Assembly: GCF_003367505.1 (NCBI RefSeq)
Contig: NZ_PXXX01000019.1
Coordinates: forward strand, 107,389-171,388
Direction: 5' to 3'
From: Lysinibacillus capsici
Lineage (GTDB): Bacteria > Bacillota > Bacilli > Bacillales_A > Planococcaceae
DNA: 64,000 nucleotides
Made by a program: the position numbers and the translations under genes. Below, piece after piece: positions 22,928 through 32,010 of the stretch. Every line of letters starts with the position of its first letter. Position 1 is the first letter of the stretch. The notes beneath the pieces are model-generated. The model did not search any database. It worked only from the letters and a program-made list of their open reading frames with translations, and was not told the origin of the DNA.

Positions 22928-25690
22928 TTATATATCTAATGTTATTAAATCGCGGAGTTCTTGATCTTCTAACTCGGTCAACCACTGGCTTGATTGAATA
23001 AGCTCTTCGGATAATGCAGATTTCTGCACCAGCATCTTATCAATTTTTTCCTCGATCGTGCCAATTGTCACAAACTTATGGACCTGCACAAATTGTGTCT
23101 GTCCGATTCGATATGCTCGATCGGTCGCTTGGTTTTCAACAGCAGGATTCCACCAGCGATCTGCATGTAAAACATGATTAGCTGCTGTTAAATTAAGTCC
23201 TGTTCCACCAGCTTTCAAAGAAAGGATAAATATAGGGAAATCTCCTGCCTGGAAAGCCTCTACTAAGCGGTCTCGTTGCTGCTTAGGCATGGCACCAGTT
23301 AAAAATGGTGCATCCACATTATATATTTCACTAAAGCAATGTTGTAGCAATTGTCCCATTCCGATATATTGTGTAAAGATGAGACATTGCTCGCCATTGT
23401 CCACAATCTCAGCTGCCATTTGTACAATGCGCTCTAGCTTAGTCGAACGTGCAAGCATTGTTTCGGCATCCTCGAAAGATTCCTTTAAATATAAGGCAGG
23501 ATGATTACATAGTTGCTTTAATTTACTGAGCATCTTTAAGACGCGACCCTTTTTTTGAAAGCCTGTTAACTGCTCCAGCTGATCAAGCGTCTCTAAAATA
23601 TAGCCCTCATAAAGTGAAGCTTGCTCTGTTGTTAATGGACAATATTCATTCGATTCTAGCTTATCTGGTAAGTTAAGCTGTAAATGTGGATCTCGCTTTG
23701 TACGACGCAATAAGAATGGCTGAATTTTAGCTCGAAGCTTCTGCTTATGCGACTCTGATTCGTCTCGTTCAATAGGCAAAATAAATTCTTCATTGAAGCG
23801 ACCAAAACTACCTAGATAGCCCTTATGAATGAAATCAAAAATAGCCCATAGCTCAGATAAACGATTTTCTACAGGTGTCCCAGTAAGAGCTATGTGATGG
23901 TCACCTAGCAATTTACGAATGGCTTTCGATTGTAATGTTTGCATATTTTTAATGTTTTGTGCTTCATCAAGTACTACCGTTGCCCATTCGATATCCTGTA
24001 AAAATTCAGTATCCTGTGAAACAGTACCATAGGTTGATAAAATGACATGTGGCCTTTCTGCTGTCACTAGCTTTTTAAACTCTTCATCCTTTGCTCGATT
24101 TGCTTGATAATGTGTATGCACAATCAGGGACGGGGCAAATCGAGCAAGTTCTTTTTGCCAGTTCCCAAGTACTGAAGTGGGACAAATAATGATGGATGGC
24201 TTTGTGTAAGTTGATGACTCATAAATATGGAGCAAATAGGTAATCAATTGAACCGTTTTTCCAAGTCCCATATCATCAGCTAGACATGCACCGAAACCTT
24301 GTTGGCGCATAAAGACTAACCATTCAAAGCCTTCTAATTGATAAGGGCGTAATTCGGTTTGTAGGGACAATGGAATCGAGACGGCAGGTAAGCCTTTCTT
24401 CTCCAAAAGTTGCTCCATGTATGCTTTTAATGATTGTTGTATTTCCAATGCAAAGATTGGATCATCTCTCAGTGCATCATCTACATCTTCTTCCTCAACA
24501 GGAGCAGACAGGTCTTCTGGTAACTCCCTAAATAATAATTCTCGAACAGTCCAACTTTCATCTTCTGCCTGTTGCATCAATTCACGCATTTCTTGCATCC
24601 AATTAGCATCTACTCGGAACCATTCAGTACCAATACGAATAAATTCACGTTTCTCATCCACAAGTTTTTTAAATTGCTCAGCTGAAATCGTTTGTCCGTT
24701 CATAGAAAACTGCCATTTAAACGTTAAAATATCATCTAAACCTGCTACCTTCCTTGTGGAAACATTGCTAGTTGTAACGCGTACTCGGATTTTGGATTGT
24801 TTTAAATCCTTTAGCCATGCTGGCAGCACAACATCAAAACCAAGTGCCTGCAATCTAGCAAGATCCTCCCGTAAAAAAGAGCGAACTTCTAAATCTTCCA
24901 GTGTCACACGAATAAAGATATCACTATTGATCGTATCGGTGGATAGAAGTTCTACAATTTGCTGTTGTTGCTGTGTAATTTCAGTCGCAAACATTCTCCA
25001 CTTTGTAGGTAGTGCCTCTTCAATAGGTAAGGATTGTTTACGAATAGCAGGTGTCCAGTAGTTTTTCGTTGTAGCAGTGCTTAGCACCGTTTCTAATAAC
25101 CATAAATCGGCATCTTCTTCTGGCTCACTTAACCGTAAAGAAACGGAAACAGCTCCAGCTTGACGAGCTTGATCCAATGGCCAGCCTCCACGTAGGAAAA
25201 AGGGTAGTAACTTTGGTAAATCAGCTAGTATTAGCCCAACCTGTGAAAGCTTCTGCTGTACAGCCGTTTCCAATAATGCTGAATCGATATGATCAATAGG
25301 GAAAGTTAATGATGAAAAATCATCTGCAATCACAGCATGTGACCAAAGTGATGGCTCTTGCCAGTATGCTTGTAATGCATAAACTTTATTTAACCATTTT
25401 ATACTTTCTTCATTTGCACCAATCCAATTAATGAAGGGGTGCTGGAAGCTTGTTGAAAAAATATCGAGTAATTCAGCCGTAGAAACTTCAATCGTAAAAT
25501 CAGCCCGATTTGTTAATAATCCATAAACATTTGCCTCATAAGTAAAGAATAGCGAAGAAATTAATGTATCAACATCGATTGCTGTACCATTTGCAGTAAA
25601 ACCCTGCAACGTAAAATATCCTTCCCGAGCTACTTCGATACGGAGCTGTTGTGTTTTGGAAAAAGGGGAAGGAGCATTTATTGTCATCAT
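22928..25690 (-). CDS. ywqA: SNF2-family helicase (YwqA-like)
   Basis: A 920-residue RapA/SNF2-type ATP-dependent DNA translocase. The N-terminal half (about 1-440) is an SNF2-associated region. The ATPase core has ADDMGLGKTVQ (K478), DEAQ (575-578), LTGTPVENRLSELW, then the second RecA fold with IFTQYIGMGQLL, LKAGGTGLNL and RAYRIGQTQ. The ATG overlaps the stop of the upstream SWIM protein in ATGA, so the two are translationally coupled. B. subtilis ywqB-ywqA has the same order. Its biological role is not established; remodelling of DNA- or RNA-polymerase-bound complexes is an inference. Confidence 0.93.
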   Translation of the reverse strand: MMTINAPSPFSKTQQLRIEVAREGYFTLQGFTANGTAIDVDTLISSLFFTYEANVYGLLTNRADFTIEVSTAELLDIFSTSFQHPFINWIGANEESIKWLNKVYALQAYWQEPSLWSHAVIADDFSSLTFPIDHIDSALLETAVQQKLSQVGLILADLPKLLPFFLRGGWPLDQARQAGAVSVSLRLSEPEEDADLWLLETVLSTATTKNYWTPAIRKQSLPIEEALPTKWRMFATEITQQQQQIVELLSTDTINSDIFIRVTLEDLEVRSFLREDLARLQALGFDVVLPAWLKDLKQSKIRVRVTTSNVSTRKVAGLDDILTFKWQFSMNGQTISAEQFKKLVDEKREFIRIGTEWFRVDANWMQEMRELMQQAEDESWTVRELLFRELPEDLSAPVEEEDVDDALRDDPIFALEIQQSLKAYMEQLLEKKGLPAVSIPLSLQTELRPYQLEGFEWLVFMRQQGFGACLADDMGLGKTVQLITYLLHIYESSTYTKPSIIICPTSVLGNWQKELARFAPSLIVHTHYQANRAKDEEFKKLVTAERPHVILSTYGTVSQDTEFLQDIEWATVVLDEAQNIKNMQTLQSKAIRKLLGDHHIALTGTPVENRLSELWAIFDFIHKGYLGSFGRFNEEFILPIERDESESHKQKLRAKIQPFLLRRTKRDPHLQLNLPDKLESNEYCPLTTEQASLYEGYILETLDQLEQLTGFQKKGRVLKMLSKLKQLCNHPALYLKESFEDAETMLARSTKLERIVQMAAEIVDNGEQCLIFTQYIGMGQLLQHCFSEIYNVDAPFLTGAMPKQQRDRLVEAFQAGDFPIFILSLKAGGTGLNLTAANHVLHADRWWNPAVENQATDRAYRIGQTQFVQVHKFVTIGTIEEKIDKMLVQKSALSEELIQSSQWLTELEDQELRDLITLDI

Positions 25691-27261
25691 ACTAAGTTTC
25701 CTTTCTCAATTTCTTCTTGTAACGCACGTAGTCGTTTATATTCTGCACGAATGGTTTGCATATATGTTTCAAAATAAGCTGCTTTACCAGCTCGCTTTGC
25801 AGCGCTACGCATACTTTTCCAAATACGCACAGCCTGTTTATAATTTAAGCGTGATTTTTGCGCAATTTCAGCCATTGCATAGACATGATATAAAGGTAAA
25901 ACAGTTGCAGGTTCAACCTGTAATACATCCTTTAATCCACACATTTCTAAGTAAGAGAGGGATGATGGGTTAAGTTGATGTAGAGCTGCCCATTCCCGAT
26001 AGCGACCTTTTTTAATTAAAAAACTTGAGAACGGCTGTAGTCCATACACACCAAAGGCACTATACAGCATTGCTTCCTCTTCCTCCGAAAGCTGAATCTC
26101 GTCAAATAAAAGTTGGAATTGCCTTACGTATTGGGCACGCTGAACGACTGGAACGACCTCCTGTAGAAACACTTCAGTCAAAGGTAAAATTGCTCGTAAA
26201 ATGACTGCTAATGAATTTGACTCTCCAGCACGTTGAGCAAAAGTAGCTAGTTCAAACAAATCCTGCATTTGTGGTAAATCGACCTGTGCCAACTTTTCAA
26301 GCAGTAAATCCTCTTTCTGTAATAGCACATAAAATAATAATTTTAGTGATTGTAGAGAAATTTCTGCTGAAGAGTGAACAAGATTATTTATAAATGCCAA
26401 TTCCTGTTCACGACGAGGCTTCTCATAAAAAAGTACTGCCCATAGTAGCATATATAGACGAAGGCGATTGGCAAAAAGCCCTTGTCTTTCTAATAAAAAT
26501 TCTCTTACTAGCTCTTGGATGGCATCATAAAATGGATCTGTCGCAAATAGTCGTGATCGATTAGAAAGCTCTGTAAGAATGCTCTCAAAAGATTGCGTGC
26601 TTTGTTCGATAAAATATTTCATATAAGGTGAATCTAACGAATGTCCAGGTGTTTCATTTAAATGTCGCCATATCGAATTAAAAATGGCTAGCTCCATATA
26701 GAGCTTATAAAGAGGTTGCCATTCACGCTCAAAGGGCATATGTCGACGAAGACGCTCCAAAGCATCGGTTCTTACAGCGGAAAGCCCATAGCCTTCTAGT
26801 ATGCGCCCAGGTGGTAATAATCGTTTCATCACCTCATCCACCATCATCGACCAGCTTTGCGGGCTGCGTTCATCTGCTAAAGATTTTAATTGAACAGATT
26901 TTTGTGCACGCCAAGCACTCGACCAATTTTGAACAGAATCAAAATATTGGTAGAGAGCGAGTAAAGCACCTATTTGATGTCGACACCATTTTGCTTGAGG
27001 ACAGCTACAATGTAGCTCTTCCTTTGAAAAATCAATTTCAACAGAAGCGGGTCTGACATCTTGAACACTTGCATATAATATAGAACTTGCTCCATTAAAT
27101 CGTTCAAAAACAATGGACTTATTCCTTACTGAAAAGACAGCACGGCGTACTAGTTCCTCATCTTCGGTAGAGGAAGGATGTAACCCTTGTTCAGCTTCTT
27201 TTAATTTAGTCAGCACAAATGTTTGATGTTCCTTAGCTAATTGCGATATAGACAATGCCAT
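25687..27261 (-). CDS. ywqB: SWIM zinc-finger protein (YwqB-like)
   Basis: A 524-residue protein with a SWIM motif C85-x-C87-x5-C93-x-H95 (CSCPQAKWCRH), a zinc-binding fold used for nucleic acid or protein contacts. The rest is helical with no other recognised domain. The ATG at 27261 follows AGGAGTGAGG at 7 bases and gives MALSISQLAKEH; a frame open to 27300 lacks a site. It is cotranscribed and coupled with the SNF2 helicase and likely works with it. Confidence 0.88.
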   Translation of the reverse strand: MALSISQLAKEHQTFVLTKLKEAEQGLHPSSTEDEELVRRAVFSVRNKSIVFERFNGASSILYASVQDVRPASVEIDFSKEELHCSCPQAKWCRHQIGALLALYQYFDSVQNWSSAWRAQKSVQLKSLADERSPQSWSMMVDEVMKRLLPPGRILEGYGLSAVRTDALERLRRHMPFEREWQPLYKLYMELAIFNSIWRHLNETPGHSLDSPYMKYFIEQSTQSFESILTELSNRSRLFATDPFYDAIQELVREFLLERQGLFANRLRLYMLLWAVLFYEKPRREQELAFINNLVHSSAEISLQSLKLLFYVLLQKEDLLLEKLAQVDLPQMQDLFELATFAQRAGESNSLAVILRAILPLTEVFLQEVVPVVQRAQYVRQFQLLFDEIQLSEEEEAMLYSAFGVYGLQPFSSFLIKKGRYREWAALHQLNPSSLSYLEMCGLKDVLQVEPATVLPLYHVYAMAEIAQKSRLNYKQAVRIWKSMRSAAKRAGKAAYFETYMQTIRAEYKRLRALQEEIEKGNLV

Positions 27262-27365
27262 AACCTCACTCCTTTCATCATGTATGGCTATAGTTAACAT
27301 TGTTAATTGTAAAAAGGAAAAAAAGACTGTCCTTCCATTATACGATTAAAATGCAGTAATGATAA

Positions 27366-27457
27366 GCTGAATGATCAGCTGAATGATCAGAAAGAAAAAA
27401 ATGAGGTAAAGATAGTTAACAAGGCTTTTGATTTGTGTTAAAATCTGAATAATCAGA
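27366..27457 (+). promoter_or_regulatory. Promoter with three operator-like repeats
   Basis: Two tandem copies of CTGAATGATCAG (27367-27378, 27379-27390) precede TTAACA (27416-27421), a 17-base spacer and TAAAAT (27439-27444). A third, related copy TCTGAATAATCAGA (27444-27457) begins at the -10 box. Each copy is a dyad CTGA-N4-TCAG. The array lies between the divergent ywqB and IDEAL-domain genes. Confidence 0.6.
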
Positions 27458-27477
27458 TAACTAGGGAGGGATGAAGG

Positions 27478-27954
27478 ATGATGCAAGTTCAATACATGAA
27501 GCCGTTTTACACAAAAGTTACTGGAGATAAATTACGTCTCGTATTTGCTTATCAATATTTCTCTATTTTAAAAGAGAATGAGATTTTCCATTTCATTCCC
27601 ATAGAAGGTAAAGAGATGATCATCAACATGAAGACACAGCAGATTGAAAATTTATCTGAGGTTTTTGTTTTCCAAAAAGGAAATCGCTTTATTCGGTTAC
27701 CACTTTATCAACTATTGCTTATTACTAATGTTCATGAGCATCTAGCACCAATACTTGAAAGCGCTACACCAAAGCAACAAATTCCGATGGTTTCTACTGT
27801 GACGGTTGGTGAAATCGATCAGCTTATTGCAGAGTTAGAGGAGAAAAATTTGGATCATTTGATTGATCAGGCATTACTAGAGAATAATAAAGAACTCTTT
27901 TTCGAATTGCTACAGCAAAAGAGCCATCAACTTGGGGGTTTCAAAATTGAATAG
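27478..27954 (+). CDS. IDEAL-domain protein
   Basis: A 158-residue cytoplasmic protein. The C-terminal 30 residues (LDHLIDQALLENNKELFFELLQQ) match the IDEAL domain, a short helical motif of Firmicute regulatory adaptors such as those acting on ComK or Clp-related proteins. The N-terminal 100 residues form a beta-rich region that I do not recognise. GGGAGGGATGAAGG precedes the ATG. It is divergent from ywqB and controlled by the three-site array. No partner can be named. Confidence 0.72.
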   Translation: MMQVQYMKPFYTKVTGDKLRLVFAYQYFSILKENEIFHFIPIEGKEMIINMKTQQIENLSEVFVFQKGNRFIRLPLYQLLLITNVHEHLAPILESATPKQQIPMVSTVTVGEIDQLIAELEEKNLDHLIDQALLENNKELFFELLQQKSHQLGGFKIE

Positions 27955-27968
27955 ATGGAATGTCCAGT

Positions 27969-28010
27969 AAGCACCTACTTATCATAAATGACAAGCAGGT
28001 GCTTTTATTA
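27969..28010 (+). terminator. Terminator of the IDEAL-domain gene
   Basis: An 18-bp imperfect stem (27969-27985 with 27988-28004; AAGCACCT/AGGTGCTT at its base) is followed by TTTTATTAT. Confidence 0.9.
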
Positions 28011-28076
28011 TGTAGTTAATCAACTATAAAATGTTAAAAAAACATAAAAAATTAGAAACGATTTCCAGTATTAAGG

Positions 28077-28103
28077 TCAATAGATGAGATGTTGGACCGA
28101 TAT
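28077..28103 (+). promoter_or_regulatory. SigD-type promoter of the flagellin gene
   Basis: TCAA (28077-28080), a 15-base spacer and ACCGATAT (28096-28103) differ from the SigD consensus TAAA-N15-GCCGATAT at one position in each box. It lies 23 bases before the start codon. Confidence 0.75.
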
Positions 28104-28126
28104 AAAAACAAGAAGGTGGTGAAATC

Positions 28127-28957
28127 ATGCTTGGTAAGTGGTCAGCGACAGGGATGGCAATCCTGAATAATATGAATCGTCATTATGGGGCGATGAGTAA
28201 AGCTATGCTACGAATTTCTTCCGGATATCGAATTAATAGTGCAGCAGACGATCCAGCAGGACTGGCGATTTCTGAAAAAATGCGTGCTCAAATTCGTGGC
28301 TTGAATATGGCAGCTAAGAATATACAGGATGGTATTTCGCTTGTGCAGACGGCAGAGGGGGCACTGAATGAGACACATGCCATGATTCAGCGTATGCGTG
28401 AGTTAGCAGTGGAGGCAGCCAATGATACATTAACAGATGATGATCGTAAAAAATTAGATTTGGAATTTCAGGAATTAAAAAAGGAAATCCAGCGCACATC
28501 AACCGATACAGAATTTAATACGAAGACATTACTTAATGGGGATTATGAAACAAATGGCATCAAGATTCAAGCAGGCGCCAATGAAGGACAGAGTATAGAA
28601 TTATTTATTAATGGGATGGGGTCCGAGGCACTTGGGTTGAAGGATGCTTCTATTGCTACTCGTGAGGATGCGGAAAAAGCTATGTCTTCAATGGATGAAG
28701 CCTTAAAACGTGTTTCCAATGAGCGCTCACGTCTTGGTGCCTATCAGAACCGCTTGGAACATGCCTATAATGCTAATGTGAACACGGCAGAGAATTTACA
28801 AGCAGCAGAGTCTCGTATTCGAGATGCAGATATCGCAAAAGAGATGATGAATATGGTGAAGGCGCAAATTTTAATGCAAGCAGGTCAATATGTTTTAGCC
28901 ATGCATATGCAACAGGCCCAGTCCATTTTAAAATTATTAGAAGTAGGAAAAAAATGA
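28127..28957 (+). CDS. Flagellin, short atypical form
   Basis: A 276-residue flagellin lacking the variable D2/D3 domains. The D0/D1 core is clear: LRISSGYRINSAADDPAGLAISEKMRAQIRGLNMAAKNIQDGISL near the N-terminus, and LGAYQNRLEHAYNANVNTAENLQAAESRIRDADIAKEMMNMVKAQI near the end. Both extremes differ from ordinary Hag: the first 18 residues are MLGKWSATGMAILNNMNR instead of MRINHNIAAL-type, and the C-terminus is AMHMQQAQSILKLLEVGKK. It stands alone, away from a flagellar cluster, with its own SigD promoter and terminator, so it is probably a minor or accessory flagellin. GAAGGTGGTGA precedes the ATG. Confidence 0.9.
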   Translation: MLGKWSATGMAILNNMNRHYGAMSKAMLRISSGYRINSAADDPAGLAISEKMRAQIRGLNMAAKNIQDGISLVQTAEGALNETHAMIQRMRELAVEAANDTLTDDDRKKLDLEFQELKKEIQRTSTDTEFNTKTLLNGDYETNGIKIQAGANEGQSIELFINGMGSEALGLKDASIATREDAEKAMSSMDEALKRVSNERSRLGAYQNRLEHAYNANVNTAENLQAAESRIRDADIAKEMMNMVKAQILMQAGQYVLAMHMQQAQSILKLLEVGKK

Positions 28958-28993
28958 TGAATTTCAATTAACATTGAAATTCATCATTTTTTA
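28954..28993. terminator. Bidirectional terminator between flagellin and csaB
   Basis: A perfect 15-bp stem ATGATGAATTTCAAT / ATTGAAATTCATCAT (28954-28968 with 28973-28987) flanked by T-runs on both strands. It includes the flagellin stop codon and serves convergent csaB. Confidence 0.95.
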
Positions 28994-28997
28994 ATGT

Positions 28998-30077
28998 TTA
29001 TTTTGACAAAGCATCAATTGCTAATTTAGCAGTTGCAGTTGCTTCATCTTGCAATGGGATGACGGCCTGGCGCATTTTTTCTTGAACTGTTGTATAGGAT
29101 TCAAGAATTGCTACAGCTTGTTCAAACAATGTTACACCATTCCAATCATCAACCTCGACATGACCGATGACAGGCTGATCAACGATATCAGCAAACGCAT
29201 CAATTTTCGGATCATACGAAATGGCAATAAACGGTGTCGCATAGATTGCTGAGAAAATTAAGGAGTGCAGTCGCATACCTATTAATAGTTGAGATTGACC
29301 AATCACTGCGATTTTTTCTTCAATAGATAAATCAGCAGGAGCAATCAAGCTCTTTTCCTTCATAAGTGCTGCTACTTCCTGTGAAGTAATAAAATCATGC
29401 TCACCATGCATAGGCAGGAAAACGATTTGCTCACCCTGACGTACTAATTCATCTAGGCTGTGTGCAATTTTTTCCTTGTAGGCAACAGAGGATGGCCAAT
29501 CTCGAACGCTTACAGAGATATAGCTATCGGCTGACAAAGAGACATTTTCTAGCCACTCACAATGAAAGTCATTACCGTTAAGTCCCATAACAGGATCTGG
29601 TACGATCTTTGTTTCTTTTCGCACACCGATCTCTGTTAAAAGAGCTAGAGAGGCTCTATCTCTGACTGTTATTTGTTCGACCTTATTAAAAACTGTACGA
29701 ACAATAAATTTACTAAGTGGGTGATTAATCGGGCCCATACCTTGGGCGTAAACAAATACTGGCTTCTTCAACCATTTTGCGATTTGAATAACGCCCGCAT
29801 AGTAAGGAATCGTTTTCATGCCTGTTTGATCCTGCATGAGACTACCGCCACCACTAATCAGTCCATCTGCTGTTTTAAGTAATTGACGAATTTCTTTCAT
29901 TTTCCAACGGTTAATGGCTTTGACACCATATGTTTGCTCAGTAGCTGCTGGATTATTAGATAATACCGTGATTTCTATATCACTTTGCCACTTTTTTAAA
30001 GATTGGATAATGGACAGTAGAATGGCATCATCTCCGACATTATCAAATCCATAATAGCCAGATAAAACAACGTGCAT
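28998..30077 (-). CDS. csaB: Polysaccharide pyruvyl transferase CsaB
   Basis: A 359-residue enzyme that adds ketal-linked pyruvate to the secondary cell wall polymer, the modification SLH domains bind. Family features: MHVVLSGYYGFDNVGDDAIL at the N-terminus, SGGGSLMQD, VYAQGMGPI, TVRDRAS, VPDPV, and a late GMRLHSLIFSA segment. The ATG at 30077 overlaps the upstream stop in TAATG and follows GAGG at 8 bases; a GTG at 30086 is less likely. It is the last gene of a four-gene operon and is next to seven SLH genes that need its product. Confidence 0.95.
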   Translation of the reverse strand: MHVVLSGYYGFDNVGDDAILLSIIQSLKKWQSDIEITVLSNNPAATEQTYGVKAINRWKMKEIRQLLKTADGLISGGGSLMQDQTGMKTIPYYAGVIQIAKWLKKPVFVYAQGMGPINHPLSKFIVRTVFNKVEQITVRDRASLALLTEIGVRKETKIVPDPVMGLNGNDFHCEWLENVSLSADSYISVSVRDWPSSVAYKEKIAHSLDELVRQGEQIVFLPMHGEHDFITSQEVAALMKEKSLIAPADLSIEEKIAVIGQSQLLIGMRLHSLIFSAIYATPFIAISYDPKIDAFADIVDQPVIGHVEVDDWNGVTLFEQAVAILESYTTVQEKMRQAVIPLQDEATATAKLAIDALSK

Positions 30078-31990
30078 TATGACCACCTCGCGATTGCCTT
30101 AGAAACCCAACGATAACCGATTTTGAAGATTAGGATAAACAAAAGTCCTACTACAAGACCTAGAGATACACTGTATAGTGTACGTAATACAGAAACAGCT
30201 ACTGGGATGTGTAGATGAGTAAATGTATTCATGATGGATAAGAAACCGATAACACCTGGTACTAGGAGAATACTTCCCCATTTGCGATTAATCCCCATTA
30301 CATAAAGCGCTAATATGAAGAATGGGAAACCAATTAAAAATTCCTTTGTTCTTGGTCGAACATACAATGTATTTTCTAGCCATTGTCTAAAGGCTAATTC
30401 CATATCACTTACAGAGCCAGAGTTACCTGTTCGGCTAATGTAAAATAATCCGACACCTGCCAACACAACGAGTAGTAGCACATGCCAATATTTTAATTCT
30501 TTATTTAACAATGTTACCGTATTTGATAAAGAGTTCTTAATGTTTTGTTCAGCTAGTCGGTTTATCTCAATCACTGTAAATAGTAAAACACCCATAATTG
30601 GAATAAGATAAACAAGCTTAACCCCTTTAAATACAGCAAAGCCTGTCATAAAGGCATTACCATTCAATAAGCCAATAACAATTACAATGCCAATAACGCT
30701 AATTGCTACTGCCTTTAAGTATTGGACCAATATGTTAGACACCTTCGTAGAACCTTGCGCTGATTTAATGACTGCATAGGTTGGGGCAAGGACTGCAATA
30801 ATGAGTGCAAATGCTTGTAAAAATAGAGTAATTTTCAGGATAAAGTACGCAATCGCTAGTATAGCCATAAAGCCAGCAGCTGCGATACGAAGAGGCATCC
30901 ATTTTACTAATTCTGAAATGATAAAGGTAAATAAAATACCTGCTACTAATACGGCTGCTGTGACCCAAGCTGGCACGACTACTTTATCAAATAGCTTAGG
31001 TTCACCTGCTTTGAAATGATCTGGCATTGTGTCATGCACACCATTTAAATAATCAATCGTTTCTTCTACATTTTCTTTGGCATTACCTGTTGTTTTAATA
31101 TGATAGAAAATAGAGCGAATATTACGCTCTTTGACAGCTCGTGTTGTACGGTCAATACTTGCATTTAGCTTTAATTTAGTCTCTCTATTGACATTGATGC
31201 TATGCAAACGAATCATATTGTAATCCGTCATTTGAGCGATTTTACTTTCGCCTTTAAGTGGGTTACTTTCAATTGTGTAGAAGTAATAGCCAGCATCATT
31301 TAATTTTTCAACTAATTGATTGCCGTCTTCTTGTCCAAAACCAATAGCTTCATCACCTTGACCAAGTAAGCGGCCTGCTGAAGCCTCTTTTAAATCGACT
31401 AATTGATTGACCAACTTTTCGTTAGCTACTTCATTATCTGCATTTTCCACCTTAAAGATGTGAGCTAGTCCATGCTTACTAATCATGTCAATAGCAGGCT
31501 GATCATAGCCAATTGGAGTTTTTAAATCAAAATTGTGGTTAGAAGCAGGAAGGAAATAGAAAGCTTCTTCTCCTATTTGTACTTCCTCTGGTTCAACGCT
31601 CTCCATGATCAGTTTTTGGTAGCTTTCGTTTTCAGGCACTCGAATATAATAGCCGCTATTAGTGATATCAACAGCATCTTTATAAGGTGTAAACAATAAT
31701 TGGGCTGCTAACTCACTTTCTTTATAAACGGTAATTAGGTTTTGCTTTTCCATTTCCTTTAATGTTAAGGGCTCTAGACTCACAGTATTCAGCCCAGCAT
31801 CCTTTAAGGAAGAAAGAATTTCATCCATTGTTAGGTCGCTATTTTTTTCTGCGGTTTGTATTTCATCATAGGGAATAACAATCTCATAAGCATCATTCGA
31901 TTGCTCCGCATTCCACCTCTTCATAATACCTGTAGAGGAAACGACGAGTAAAAGAACAATGATTCCCCAAAGCCATTTCTGTTTTGACAT
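30077..31990 (-). CDS. DUF5693 family membrane protein
   Basis: A 637-residue membrane protein. A single N-terminal helix (about 7-22) is followed by a large extracytoplasmic region (about 25-340) that begins VIPYDEIQTAEKNSDLTMDEILSSLKDAGLN and has a fold resembling a TIM-barrel-like repeat pattern. About eight membrane helices fill the C-terminal half (about 345-637). DUF5693 genes are regularly found with csaB. The function is unknown; the position between flippase and CsaB suggests a role in presenting or polymerising the wall polymer. AGAGGTAGGA precedes the ATG. One base overlaps csaB. Confidence 0.8.
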   Translation of the reverse strand: MSKQKWLWGIIVLLLVVSSTGIMKRWNAEQSNDAYEIVIPYDEIQTAEKNSDLTMDEILSSLKDAGLNTVSLEPLTLKEMEKQNLITVYKESELAAQLLFTPYKDAVDITNSGYYIRVPENESYQKLIMESVEPEEVQIGEEAFYFLPASNHNFDLKTPIGYDQPAIDMISKHGLAHIFKVENADNEVANEKLVNQLVDLKEASAGRLLGQGDEAIGFGQEDGNQLVEKLNDAGYYFYTIESNPLKGESKIAQMTDYNMIRLHSINVNRETKLKLNASIDRTTRAVKERNIRSIFYHIKTTGNAKENVEETIDYLNGVHDTMPDHFKAGEPKLFDKVVVPAWVTAAVLVAGILFTFIISELVKWMPLRIAAAGFMAILAIAYFILKITLFLQAFALIIAVLAPTYAVIKSAQGSTKVSNILVQYLKAVAISVIGIVIVIGLLNGNAFMTGFAVFKGVKLVYLIPIMGVLLFTVIEINRLAEQNIKNSLSNTVTLLNKELKYWHVLLLVVLAGVGLFYISRTGNSGSVSDMELAFRQWLENTLYVRPRTKEFLIGFPFFILALYVMGINRKWGSILLVPGVIGFLSIMNTFTHLHIPVAVSVLRTLYSVSLGLVVGLLFILIFKIGYRWVSKAIARWS

Positions 31991-32010
31991 AAGTGTCCTA
32001 CCTCTCTTAT

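Noticed and set aside
24417-25061. Plus-strand open frame of 214 codons inside the SNF2 gene
   Set aside because: Ser-rich shadow of the helicase on the other strand, with no start signals.
25656-25973. Plus-strand open frame over the SWIM-SNF2 junction
   Set aside because: Antisense shadow of two coupled genes.
27366-27390. CRISPR-like direct repeat
   Set aside because: Only two adjacent 12-base copies with no spacers; an operator array fits better.
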